NCBI GenBank assembly: GCA_026705295.1
Contig: JAPPBA010000096.1
Span: 1 to 47,309 of the forward strand
DNA from: Candidatus Palauibacter australiensis
GTDB lineage: Bacteria; Gemmatimonadota; Gemmatimonadetes; Palauibacterales; Palauibacteraceae
Length of the DNA: 47,309 nt
Direction: 5' to 3'
Positions within the stretch are counted from its first letter, which is position 1, and each line of letters starts with the position of its first letter. This document shows, piece by piece, positions 25,512-33,330 of the stretch. The notes below the pieces were generated by a model, which saw only the letters and a program-made list of their open reading frames with translations, ran no database searches and was not told where the DNA came from. The translations under genes were made by a program, and so were the position numbers.

Positions 25512-26781
25512 CCCGGCCGGCTCCGGCGGAGGTCGATGCCATGCATTGCTCGGCCCGGCCCACGACGGTGTCGCGGAATCGCGAGAGCGCTTCTGCATCC
25601 AGCCCCGGAGTCACTAGCTCCTGCGCCACGTTGTGTGCCTTCCGGATCACCGACTCCCCGAGTTCGGCAACCCGCCTCCGGATGAGCGGGAGTCCGACCG
25701 TCGTTTCTTCGGCAAAGGCCGCCCAGTGGCGAGCATCCATCTCGGCAAGCCCTGCACACCCCCCGATGGGCATGGCGAGAGCGGGCGACAGCTCCGGGTA
25801 GGCGGCCGTCATCACGAGGTCGTAGAGCGGCGCGAGACGAGGTCCGGCGGCGTCATACAGGAGTGAGAAGTTCTTCCCGTGCGCGTCGGCGTTGCCGACG
25901 ATCAGGTTGAAGATCGTGGCGTCGAGGAGCTTGAGAACGTCGACGGCGGGGCGGAGGGCCACCCGCCGCAGGAGCTCGAAGCCACCCTTAAGATCCGGAC
26001 CACCCTCCGCCGCGTATTTTGCTTCGGGCGGTATCCCGAGCGCCTGACAGAAATCCTCCTGGTGACCGCGGCGGACTCGACCGTCCGGTCCCGTCGATCG
26101 ATCATACCGTGCGACCAACAGCAGCGTTCGGTCCCCCACTCTTCGGGGCTCCGCGGATGCGACATCCAGGCCCACCGCCCGCGCGAGCCGCATCACGAAG
26201 GCCTCGTTCTCCGTCGTGTGGGGGAAGTCGGGGATCGCCGGTTTCAGGATGTGAGTCGTGGGCTGCCCCGGCGCCGGAAGAGCGATCTGACCGTCGACCG
26301 TGACGACGGGCAGTTTCGACTGGGCGCCAGCGAGCGACAGGCGGAGGCCGGCCTCGCCGGCGAGCAGGGGGCGCCACGGCAGCCTGTCGAGCACCTCGAT
26401 CAGTGCCGCGTCGTCGAGCGGTTGAGGCGAATAATCGGATTCGAGATCTGTCGGCGCTTCTCCGGGCGGCAGGAGTTGGAGCGCGCCCGCCACGTCGCCT
26501 CCGAGACGATCCAGAAGGGCGAAGTCGTTCAGGGGGGAGACGCCCAGCGATCGTGCCACGCGGTCCCGCTGGATCTCTTCCGGCAGGAGGCCGGCGAAGA
26601 ACGGGCGGCATTCGCGGCGGGGGTATGGTTCCGCACGCCTGGGCAGCGATGCGGACAGTGCCGGGGCCCGGCCGTCCCGCAGCCAGTCCTCCGCGTACGC
26701 GAACTGGAGGGTGGCAGGCCGCGGCTGCGTCAAACGGCCGACGAGCCGCCCATCCCACCAGATGTCGAGGACGCGGCTCAC
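25486..26781 (-). CDS. hipA: HipA-type serine/threonine kinase toxin
   Basis: A 431-aa kinase toxin. The best-known relative phosphorylates glutamyl-tRNA synthetase and induces dormancy. Motifs align with E. coli HipA: Ser149 in RLSLAGAQSK (autophosphorylation/ejectable loop), Lys180 in THILKP (ATP binding), Asp299 in VGNADAHGKNFSLL (catalytic) and Asp321 in LAPLYDLVMT (metal). The N-subdomain (WWDGRLVGRL, SLPRR, FFAGLLPE) is intact. GTG start overlaps the hipB stop as GTGA, so translation is coupled. The 3' end runs antisense into vapC for 26 nt with no room for a terminator. Confidence 0.95.
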   Translation of the reverse strand: MSRVLDIWWDGRLVGRLTQPRPATLQFAYAEDWLRDGRAPALSASLPRRAEPYPRRECRPFFAGLLPEEIQRDRVARSLGVSPLNDFALLDRLGGDVAGALQLLPPGEAPTDLESDYSPQPLDDAALIEVLDRLPWRPLLAGEAGLRLSLAGAQSKLPVVTVDGQIALPAPGQPTTHILKPAIPDFPHTTENEAFVMRLARAVGLDVASAEPRRVGDRTLLLVARYDRSTGPDGRVRRGHQEDFCQALGIPPEAKYAAEGGPDLKGGFELLRRVALRPAVDVLKLLDATIFNLIVGNADAHGKNFSLLYDAAGPRLAPLYDLVMTAAYPELSPALAMPIGGCAGLAEMDARHWAAFAEETTVGLPLIRRRVAELGESVIRKAHNVAQELVTPGLDAEALSRFRDTVVGRAEQCMASTSAGAGRVSRTPTGS

Positions 26782-27035
26782 GTGTCGCGAACGCTGGCGG
26801 GTGCGGTCGCGTCGCCTCTGGGTGGGGGAACGATCTCGACGGAACAGCCGAGCGCCGCCAGCACCTGAAGGACCTTTCCGATCTGCGCGGTCGGTTTTCC
26901 CGCTTCAAGATCTACGATGAAGCGCAGACCCACTCCCGCGACACCCGCAAGCTCATGCTGGCGCAGTTCCGCGTGCTTGCGCGCGGTACGGACGATTTCG
27001 CCGATATCGGAAGGCGTGACGGTTCGTTTTCTCAT
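26778..27035 (-). CDS. hipB: HipB-type XRE antitoxin/repressor
   Basis: An 85-aa helix-turn-helix protein that binds HipA and represses the operon. The XRE fold is clear: IGEIVRTARKHAELRQHELAGVAGVGLRFIVDLEAGKPTAQIGKVLQVLAALG, with recognition helix GLRFIVDLEAGK. The C-terminus (VEIVPPPRGDATAP) is the flexible tail seen in HipB. The ATG is touched directly by operator palindrome 1. The only Shine-Dalgarno-like bases, GGGA, are inside that palindrome, so repressor binding would cover -10, transcription start and leader. Confidence 0.92.
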   Translation of the reverse strand: MRKRTVTPSDIGEIVRTARKHAELRQHELAGVAGVGLRFIVDLEAGKPTAQIGKVLQVLAALGCSVEIVPPPRGDATAPASVRDT

Positions 27036-27154
27036 GATATTCCCGATCGGGAATATCGGGTGTTTCCCAGCCGCTTGTCAACCGTATTTTTCCCGATCGG
27101 GAATATTTGCAGGTATTCAGAACTAGTGTGAAGCAGAATTTCCCGATCGGGAAA
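27036..27154. promoter_or_regulatory. hipB operator array: three palindromes at 50-bp centre spacing
   Basis: Each site has the exact 14-bp core TTCCCGATCGGGAA. Site 1 (27,036-27,057) is a perfect 22-bp palindrome, flanks GATA/TATC. Site 2 core is 27,090-27,103. Site 3 is a 16-bp palindrome, 27,139-27,154. Centres lie at 27,046.5, 27,096.5 and 27,146.5. Site 1 covers the -10 to the hipB ATG, site 2 lies just upstream of the -35, and site 3 approaches the tRNA-Gly 3' end. E. coli hipBA also has several operators, so cooperative looping or filament-like repression is plausible. Confidence 0.88.
27052..27081 (-). promoter_or_regulatory. hipBA promoter
   Basis: Perfect -35 TTGACA (complement at 27,076-27,081), 18-bp spacer, -10 GATATT (complement at 27,052-27,057). 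The -10 is the upstream edge of operator palindrome 1. The predicted leader is only about 10-15 nt. Confidence 0.7.
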
Positions 27155-27199
27155 CACGGAAGACGGAAAGGGTCGTATCGCAGATTTCGTAATGTTGAA

Positions 27200-27272
27200 A
27201 GCGGGCGACCGGGGTCGAACCGGCGACCTTCAGCTTGGAAGGCTGACGCTCTGCCAACTGAGCTACGCCCGC
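27200..27272 (-). tRNA. tRNA-Gly (anticodon TCC)
   Basis: A 73-nt cloverleaf: acceptor GCGGGCG/CGCCCGC with discriminator T; D-arm GCTC-AGTTGGCA-GAGC; anticodon stem TCAGC/GCTGA with loop CTTCCAA, hence TCC; T-arm GCCGG-TTCGACC-CCGGT. CCA is not encoded. Its 3' end points toward the hipBA/vapBC block. Confidence 0.96.
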
Positions 27273-27282
27273 GAGGCCGTCG

Positions 27283-27312
27283 AATCTGGCGACCGGGCCG
27301 GCTAACGGGCAA
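27283..27312 (-). promoter_or_regulatory. Possible tRNA-Gly promoter
   Basis: On the minus strand TTGCCC, 18 bp, CAGATT, ending 10 nt before the tRNA 5' end. The -35 is four of six consensus bases and the -10 four of six. Position is right for a tRNA promoter. Confidence 0.35.
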
Positions 27313-27354
27313 GTTTTCGAGCGCACGCGACGACGAATCCAGGAGGAGGATCGA

Positions 27355-27711
27355 GTGAGCGTTCGACATGTCTCGGAGTTCGGGCTGACGCCGGTCACCG
27401 CCGGATCGGGCACGGAAACGCAGGTTCTCATCGGCCCGGACCAGGGACCGAACTTCGCGCTGCGGCGCTTCGTCATGCAGCCGGGCGGCGGGATGCCGCG
27501 GCACACGAACATCGTCGAACACGAGCAGTACGTCCTCCGGGGACGGGCCCGGGTGACGATCGGAGATGAAGTGCACGACGTGAAGTCCGGGGATGTCGTC
27601 TACATCCCGGCGGGGACGCCGCACTCCTACGACGCGGTCGGCGACGAACCCTTCGAGTTCCTGTGCGCCGTGCCGAACCAGCCCGACAGGATCGAACTCG
27701 TCGACTGCTGA
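27355..27711 (+). CDS. Cupin-domain protein
   Basis: A 118-aa single-domain beta-barrel protein. GTG start is fixed by AGGAGG with 5 nt spacing. Cupin motif 1 reads GGGMPRHTNIVEHEQYVLRG, where the usual HxH is H-T-N, and motif 2 reads GDVVYIPAGTPHSY, supplying a conserved His. It therefore may bind a metal with a modified ligand set (His, Glu, His). Small cupins of this kind serve as isomerases, dioxygenases or sensory domains. No clue to the ligand is present. It is convergent with the alcohol dehydrogenase, 15 nt between stops. Confidence 0.85.
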   Translation: MSVRHVSEFGLTPVTAGSGTETQVLIGPDQGPNFALRRFVMQPGGGMPRHTNIVEHEQYVLRGRARVTIGDEVHDVKSGDVVYIPAGTPHSYDAVGDEPFEFLCAVPNQPDRIELVDC

Positions 27712-27726
27712 TCCCCGGGAAAACCG

Positions 27727-28773
27727 TCACACCGTAAGGACGACCCTCCCCACGATCCGGCCCTCCTCCAGGTCGCGCAGGCTCGCTTCCGCTTCGTCCA
27801 TGGGCCGCGTCGCGTAGGGGATCGGGTCGATGCGCCCGGCGCGGACGAGTTTCATCAGCTCCCCCATCTCGGCGAGGCTCCCGAGATCGGACCCCTCGAG
27901 GGTGAGATCCTTGAGCACGAGCAGGGGGAGGGGGACGGAGAGCGAGCCTCCGAGCAGACCTACCACCACGAGGCTTCCGCTCTTGGCGACCGTCCGGAAG
28001 CCGAGCGCCGTGGACGCCGAAGAGCCGGCGAAGTCGACCACCGCGGCGCAGCCACCGTTCGTGAGCTTCTTCAACTGCTTGGGCGCGTCGTCCTCGCGGG
28101 CGTCCACGACGTGCGCGGCCCCGGCCCGCCGCGCCGCTTCGAGCTTCGCGTCGTCGACCTCGACCACGATGAGTTCGGCGTCGAAGAGCGCCTTCGCGAG
28201 CTGGATGCCGGCGAAGCCGACGCCGCCGGCCCCGATGATGACGAGCTGATCCTCGAGCCGGCGTTCCGCCTTGCGGAGGGCGCTGTAGGCGGTGAGGCCG
28301 GAGCAGGCGTACGTGCCGGCCAGTTCGGGCGCGACGTCTCCGAAGTCGAAGAGATAGCGCGGGTGCGGGACGACGACGTGGTCCGCGAAGCCGCCGTCGA
28401 GGTGCGTGCCGAGGGCGCGCGGGCGGTGGCAGAGATGCTCCCGGTCGGCGTCGCAGAACTCACACGCGGTGCACCCGATCCACGGGAAGACCACGCGGCG
28501 CTCGCCGATGGAGACGCCATCGGCATCGGGCCCGGCCGCGGCGACCTCGCCGACGATCTCGTGGCCCAGCGTAAAGGGCAGTTCACGCACGGCCCGGACG
28601 TCCAGCTGTCGGCCGCCGCCCATCTCGAAGTAGCCCTGCCACAGGTGCAGATCGCTGTGGCAGAGACCGCAGGCGTGGACGCGGACGAGCACCTCGGTGC
28701 CCGTGGGTTCGGGGGTCGGCCGCTCCGCCGGTTCGAGCGGCCCGCCGTATTCGCGGAACTGGTAGCTTTTCAT
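27727..28773 (-). CDS. Zinc-dependent alcohol dehydrogenase (MDR family)
   Basis: A 348-aa NAD(P)-dependent medium-chain dehydrogenase. Catalytic zinc ligands are Cys38 (CGLCHSD) and His71-Glu72 (GHEIVG). Structural zinc is held by Cys101, 104, 107 and 115 (CTACEFCDADREHLC). The nucleotide site is IIGAGGVGFAGIQLAKAL followed by acidic VVEVDD, which favours NAD. ATG preceded by GGAAGG. It is the last gene of a minus-strand operon with the DegT aminotransferase, 28 nt away. The aldehyde/alcohol substrate is unknown. Confidence 0.92.
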   Translation of the reverse strand: MKSYQFREYGGPLEPAERPTPEPTGTEVLVRVHACGLCHSDLHLWQGYFEMGGGRQLDVRAVRELPFTLGHEIVGEVAAAGPDADGVSIGERRVVFPWIGCTACEFCDADREHLCHRPRALGTHLDGGFADHVVVPHPRYLFDFGDVAPELAGTYACSGLTAYSALRKAERRLEDQLVIIGAGGVGFAGIQLAKALFDAELIVVEVDDAKLEAARRAGAAHVVDAREDDAPKQLKKLTNGGCAAVVDFAGSSASTALGFRTVAKSGSLVVVGLLGGSLSVPLPLLVLKDLTLEGSDLGSLAEMGELMKLVRAGRIDPIPYATRPMDEAEASLRDLEEGRIVGRVVLTV

Positions 28774-28787
28774 CGCCTTCCTCGGTG

Positions 28788-28823
28788 TCGTGTCAGGACC
28801 TTCACCGTCGTGTCAGGACCTTC
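28788..28823. repeat. 20-bp-period direct duplication spanning a stop codon
   Basis: The 16-bp sequence TCGTGTCAGGACCTTC occurs at 28,788-28,803 and 28,808-28,823, period 20. One copy encodes the C-terminal KVLTRR of the aminotransferase; the other lies just past its stop, before the alcohol dehydrogenase start. Confidence 0.8.
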
Positions 28824-29944
28824 GCGAACGCGTCCACGACATCCTGCATCTGGTCGGCCCCCGCAAGCAGGACGTGGTGCTTGATCCAGATCGTCGTGCG
28901 GCAGAGCCGATCGCATACCGGAAGCCCTCTTTCGAGCGGTGCGGTGTAGCCCGGATGCGCGGGGATCCCCTCCGCGCGGAGCGCCTCGATCACGCGGTGC
29001 TTGTCGCGCCGGTCCGCCGCCATCCGGGACTCGTCGAGCCGGACCATGAAGATGTGGCAGCCATGCGCGGTGATGCGCTCGTCCGGGTCCGGCGTTCGCA
29101 GATCGTCGATGTCGTCGAGACCCTTCGCGAGCGCGTCCATGGCCTGCCGGCGGATGGCCTGCTCGGCGGGGAGGCGTTCCAGTCCGGCGAGGAGTAGCGC
29201 CGCCTGGAACTCGGTCATGCGGAGGTTGAGACCGACATCGGCGTGCGCGTGCGGCAAACCGCCGGGCTCGCGGCCGCAGTCGTGCCACAACCACGCCCGC
29301 CGATGGAGCGCTTCGTCGTCCGTGAGCACCATCCCGCCCTCGCCGGCCGTGAGGTTCTTGCTCGACTGGAAGCTGAACGCGCCGGCGTCGCCCAGGGTGC
29401 CGACCGCGCGGCCCCGCCAGCTCGCGAGCCACGCCTGCGCGGCATCCTCGACGACCCGCAGGCCCCGGCGGGCGGCGATCTCGCTCACGCGATCCATGTC
29501 CGCCGGGCGTCCGCCGATATGAACGGGCAGGATGGCCGTCGTGCGCTCCGTGATCGCATCCTCGATCCGCTCCGGATCCAGGTTGTGCGTGCCGGCCGCC
29601 ACGTCGGCGAAGGCGGGAGCCGCGCCCAGCGACCGGATCGCGTGGGCCGTCGCCGCGAAGCTGTACGGGCTCGTGATGACCTCGTCGCCGGGCTGCACCC
29701 CGGCGGCGACGAGGGCAGCCTGAAGCGCCATCGTGCCGTTGCAGCAGGCCACGGCGTACCGGGCGCCGTGCAGCGCGGCGAAGCGGGCCTCGAGCTCCGG
29801 GACGGCCCCGCCGCCCAGTCCCCACCGGCCGGACTCGAGCACCTCGGTCAGGGCACGCCGCTCCGCCGCCCCGGAGCGTGGCCACGCGGGCCACGGCGCG
29901 GTGCGGACCGGGGTGCCGCCGTCGATCGCCAAGCGGCCCGTCAT
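28802..29944 (-). CDS. DegT/DnrJ/EryC1/StrS-family aminotransferase
   Basis: A 380-aa PLP enzyme of the fold-type I sugar-aminotransferase family, which usually aminates a keto-sugar nucleotide. PLP-binding Lys196 is in FSFQSSKNLTAGEGG; Asp167 in RVVEDAAQAW contacts the pyridine ring. CCNGTMALQAAL supplies the phosphate-binding turn and ITSPYSFAATAHAI matches the family. ATG start lies 3 nt after the stop of the VPS10-like gene. With no sugar-nucleotide genes nearby, a role outside cell-envelope sugar synthesis remains open. Its end carries the 20-bp duplication. Confidence 0.92.
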   Translation of the reverse strand: MTGRLAIDGGTPVRTAPWPAWPRSGAAERRALTEVLESGRWGLGGGAVPELEARFAALHGARYAVACCNGTMALQAALVAAGVQPGDEVITSPYSFAATAHAIRSLGAAPAFADVAAGTHNLDPERIEDAITERTTAILPVHIGGRPADMDRVSEIAARRGLRVVEDAAQAWLASWRGRAVGTLGDAGAFSFQSSKNLTAGEGGMVLTDDEALHRRAWLWHDCGREPGGLPHAHADVGLNLRMTEFQAALLLAGLERLPAEQAIRRQAMDALAKGLDDIDDLRTPDPDERITAHGCHIFMVRLDESRMAADRRDKHRVIEALRAEGIPAHPGYTAPLERGLPVCDRLCRTTIWIKHHVLLAGADQMQDVVDAFAKVLTRR

Positions 29945-29947
29945 GGG

Positions 29948-32900
29948 CTACGAGACGGCGCGCGGCCGGCTCCGTGCGATGACCGCCGGTACGCCGGAAT
30001 CCCGCGCGAGCTGGTTGAACGCGTCGAGCAGCTCGCCGAGTACCCGCGCGAGCCCGGCCTCCTCCACCATCCACTCGGCCTCCAGATCGCTCCAGCGCTC
30101 CAGCACGCCGGCGCGGGGAGGAAGATCGGAGCCATCGACCTCACCCATGAGCGCCGTCAACTGCATGTTGAGCAGCCCCTCGTAGGCGACCATGTCCTGC
30201 TGCGCCGCCCGCCGCTTCTGGAACAGCCGGTCTTCCAGCACCGTGATCGAATCCGCGAGCGCGGCGCCCGCCGCTCCGAGCGCCTCCGCCCCGGAGAGGC
30301 CGGCCTCCGCCGCCTGCCCGACGACCTCGTTCACCTGCGCCCGCACGTCCCGGATGTCATTCAGCCCGACGTGGAGGTCCACGATCGCCCCGAACACCGA
30401 CTCCAGGAAGCGCCCGTTCGCCGCGAAGTCCGTCTCGGCAGCCGGTATCCGCGGATCCCCGCGCACCTCGAACGGCCGGGTCTGCGGCGGCGCTTCTCCC
30501 ACCGTCAGGCGGGCGCTGTAGGTGCCCGGCATGACGCGATATCCCTGCGCGTCACCGAAGAACGCGTACGACTCCGCGACCCTCGGCCCGCTCTCCACGC
30601 GCAGATCCCAGTACACCCGATTGTGGCCCGGCGCGGCGGGCGCGGGCGAGCGCCGGACACCCGCGGCCGTCATCGCCGTATCCGTGCTGAACGTGCGGAT
30701 CACGGCGCCCTCCGCGTCGAGGATCTCCAGCACGAGCGAGGTGTCCGGCATGTCCGGCGAGTCCGGCGCTTCCCCGGCTCCCGGATCCCGCGGCGGAGCG
30801 CCCACGACGTAGTCGATCGCGACGCCCGGCGTTTTGTTCTGCCCCGATGTCGTCGGGCCCACGGGGCCCCCGAGCCCCGAGCTCACGCGGTACGCCGTGG
30901 AGGGCGCGTACAGGTGGTGCCCGCCCGCCGCCTCGGCGTCCGCCTGCTGCCGCAGCGGAGAGAGGTCGTCGAGCACCCAGAAGCCGCGTCCCTGCGTCGC
31001 CACGGCGAGATCCCCCGCCTGCACCTGCAGGTCCGTGATCTGCGTGAGGGGCATGTTCAGGTCCAGGCTCCGCCACGAGGCGCCGTCATCGAAGCTCACG
31101 TACATCCCGAGTTCCGTTCCGGCGTAGAGCAGCCCGCGGCGCTCGGGGTCTTCGCGCACGACGCGGGCCCACGCGTCGGGCCGGTCGGCTCCGATCCCGG
31201 CGTCGATGCGCTCCCAGCTCTCGCCGTAATCCACGGTCTTGTAGATGTAGGGCGCGAAGTCGTCGAACTTGTAGCGGGCGAGCGTGATGTAGGCGCCGCC
31301 CGGCTCGTGCGGCGACGGGTCGAGGGAATTCACCATCCCCTCGGGCATCCCGTCCGGCGTGACATCCATCCACGTCTCCCCGTTGTCGCGCGTGACGTGG
31401 ACGAGGCCATCGTCTGCTCCCACCCAGATCGTCCCGGCCTCCAGCGCGGACTCGGCCATCGTCATGATCGTGTTGTAGACCTCGCCGCCCGCCGCCTCGT
31501 TCGTGAACGGCCCACCCGCCGCGACATGCTTCTCCGGCTCGTTCCGGGTGAGGTCGGGGGAGATCTCCTCCCATGTCACCCCGCGATCGCTCGACCGCAG
31601 CAGGTGCTGCGCGCCGTGGTAGATGACCCTCGGATCGTGCGGCGACACGACGACCGGCCCGTTCCAGTTCCAGCGGTAGCGCATATCCTCGGCATCCATC
31701 CCGAGCTGGAACTGCGGGTACGCCTGCACGCTGCGCGCGGAGCCGAGTTCCGTGTCCAGCTCCGTGATGATCCCCTGGATCGAGGTCGCGTACAGGTAGC
31801 GCGGGTTGTCGGGATCGAAGGCGACCCAGGCCGATTCCCCGCCCCCCGCGTCGATCCAGTCCTTCCAGCCCAAGCCGCCGGCGTGCGTCGCCCAGCCCAG
31901 CATGCCCACGCTCGTGTTGTCCTGCTGTCCCCCGTACATGCGGTACGGGAACCGGTTGTCCACCGCGAGCCGGTAGATCTGCGCCGTGGGCTGGTTCTCC
32001 TGCGTGGACCAGGTCTCGCCGCCGTTGAAGGTGACCGTCCCTCCCCCGTCGTTGGCGGAGAGCATGACCTCGCTGTCGAACGGGTTGATCCACAGGTCGT
32101 GGTGATCGACGTGCGGCGTCTGGATCGTCTCCCAGCTCCGCCCGCCATCGATCGACTTGAGGAAGGGCGAGTTCATCACGTAGACGGTCTCGCGGTCCAG
32201 CGGGTCGGCGTACAGCTCGATGTAGTACCAGGCCCGCCCCCGAAGCTGCCGCTCCGAACTCACCAGCGACCAGCTCTTTCCGGCGTCGTCCGAACGGTAG
32301 ACGCCGTCCACGTCCTCGTCCGCCTCGATCAGCGCCCACACCCGGTCGGGGTCGGCCGGAGACACGTCGATCGCCGTCTTCCCCATGAGATCGGGCAGGC
32401 CCGCGTTGATCTCCTCCCACGTGTCCCCGCCGTCCGTCGACTTCCAGAAGCCCGAGCCGGCCCCGCCGCTCCGGATGTACCACGGCTCGCGGTCGTGGTC
32501 CCACATGGAGGCGTAGAGGATGCGCGGGTTCGTGCGGTCCATCGCGAGGTCCGAGGCTCCCGTGTTCTCGTCCACGTGGAGGACGAGTTCCCAGTTCTCT
32601 CCGCCATCCGCCGAGCGATAGATCCCCCGCTCCGGTGACGGCGCGAAGGGCGACCCCTGGGCGGCGACGTAGACGAGATCCGGATCCTCGGGATGCACCC
32701 GGATGCGGGAGATGACACGGGTGGGGGCGAGACCCAGGTGCGTCCAGGTGCGGCCCGCGTCCGTCGAGCGGTAGACGCCGTCGCCGTGCGAGGTCGTGAC
32801 GCCGCGGATCGAGTGCTCGCCCATCCCGACGTACACGACGTTGGGATCGGACTCCGAGACGGCCACCGCGCCCACGGACGAGGTGCCCACGAACCCGTCC

Positions 32901-33214
32901 GTCACCGGACGCCAGCTGATGCCGGCATCGGACGTCTTCCACACGCCGCCGCCGGCCGTCCCCATGTAGTACGTGAGACGGTCGCCGGCGACCCCCGCCG
33001 CGGCCACGGCCCGCCCGCCGCGGAACGGCCCCACGTTGCGCCAGCGCATCGACTGGTAGAGCGCGGTCTCGCCCTCCGCGTCGCCGGCCGGCTCCTGGAC
33101 CGGGGCTGTCGCGCGCGCCTCCGCCGCTGGCGCCGCGAGTACCAGCGTCAGAAGCAGAAGCCCCGCGCGCCGCGGGAAGGACGGGGTGGGTGTTCTCGCT
33201 TCGATCGACCGCAT
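29948..33214 (-). CDS. VPS10/sortilin-like BNR-repeat exoprotein
   Basis: A 1,088-aa secreted protein. GGAGG is 9 nt before the ATG and the signal peptide runs to about residue 34 (RRAGLLLLTLVLAAPAAEA). Residues about 50-760 form beta-propellers with at least ten Asp-box (BNR) loops of the SxDxGxTW kind: STDAGRTW, SADGGENW, STDGGDTW, SDDAGKSW, SIDGGRSW, SSDRGVTW, TRDNGETW, TVDYGESW, SFDDGASW. A C-terminal segment (DLRVESGP, MPGTYSARLTVG, then a helical DIRDVRAQVNEVV region) is as in the secreted 'glycosyl hydrolase/VPS10' group of Gemmatimonadota and Acidobacteriota. No sialidase active-site residues are evident. It heads the operon with DegT and the dehydrogenase. Confidence 0.9.
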   Translation of the reverse strand: MRSIEARTPTPSFPRRAGLLLLTLVLAAPAAEARATAPVQEPAGDAEGETALYQSMRWRNVGPFRGGRAVAAAGVAGDRLTYYMGTAGGGVWKTSDAGISWRPVTDGFVGTSSVGAVAVSESDPNVVYVGMGEHSIRGVTTSHGDGVYRSTDAGRTWTHLGLAPTRVISRIRVHPEDPDLVYVAAQGSPFAPSPERGIYRSADGGENWELVLHVDENTGASDLAMDRTNPRILYASMWDHDREPWYIRSGGAGSGFWKSTDGGDTWEEINAGLPDLMGKTAIDVSPADPDRVWALIEADEDVDGVYRSDDAGKSWSLVSSERQLRGRAWYYIELYADPLDRETVYVMNSPFLKSIDGGRSWETIQTPHVDHHDLWINPFDSEVMLSANDGGGTVTFNGGETWSTQENQPTAQIYRLAVDNRFPYRMYGGQQDNTSVGMLGWATHAGGLGWKDWIDAGGGESAWVAFDPDNPRYLYATSIQGIITELDTELGSARSVQAYPQFQLGMDAEDMRYRWNWNGPVVVSPHDPRVIYHGAQHLLRSSDRGVTWEEISPDLTRNEPEKHVAAGGPFTNEAAGGEVYNTIMTMAESALEAGTIWVGADDGLVHVTRDNGETWMDVTPDGMPEGMVNSLDPSPHEPGGAYITLARYKFDDFAPYIYKTVDYGESWERIDAGIGADRPDAWARVVREDPERRGLLYAGTELGMYVSFDDGASWRSLDLNMPLTQITDLQVQAGDLAVATQGRGFWVLDDLSPLRQQADAEAAGGHHLYAPSTAYRVSSGLGGPVGPTTSGQNKTPGVAIDYVVGAPPRDPGAGEAPDSPDMPDTSLVLEILDAEGAVIRTFSTDTAMTAAGVRRSPAPAAPGHNRVYWDLRVESGPRVAESYAFFGDAQGYRVMPGTYSARLTVGEAPPQTRPFEVRGDPRIPAAETDFAANGRFLESVFGAIVDLHVGLNDIRDVRAQVNEVVGQAAEAGLSGAEALGAAGAALADSITVLEDRLFQKRRAAQQDMVAYEGLLNMQLTALMGEVDGSDLPPRAGVLERWSDLEAEWMVEEAGLARVLGELLDAFNQLARDSGVPAVIARSRPRAVS

Positions 33215-33330
33215 GGGAGCAAACCTCCGCGCTGGGATGTCGGCACCGCGCCGACCCGGGTTCATATTGGGCGCGATTGGGGCGCAGAGAATACACCGCG
33301 GCCCGACGCCGCCGACAGAAGAGAGGGTTC

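Noticed and set aside
25512-27131. Plus-strand open frames across hipBA
   Set aside because: Antisense shadows. The minus strand has all HipA kinase motifs and a clear HipB fold.
27036-27154. Evenly spaced repeats resembling a CRISPR array
   Set aside because: Repeats are only 14-22 bp, are full palindromes and overlap a promoter and start codon. No cas gene is present.
27200-27272. tRNA-Gly as an attachment site with a second copy of its 3' end
   Set aside because: I found no repeated tRNA 3' segment elsewhere in the window and no integrase, so an att pair cannot be claimed.
29243-32638. 1,100-codon open frame on the plus strand opposite the DegT and VPS10-like genes
   Set aside because: Same artefact: low-complexity product, no ribosome site, and the minus strand encodes full Asp-box and PLP motifs.
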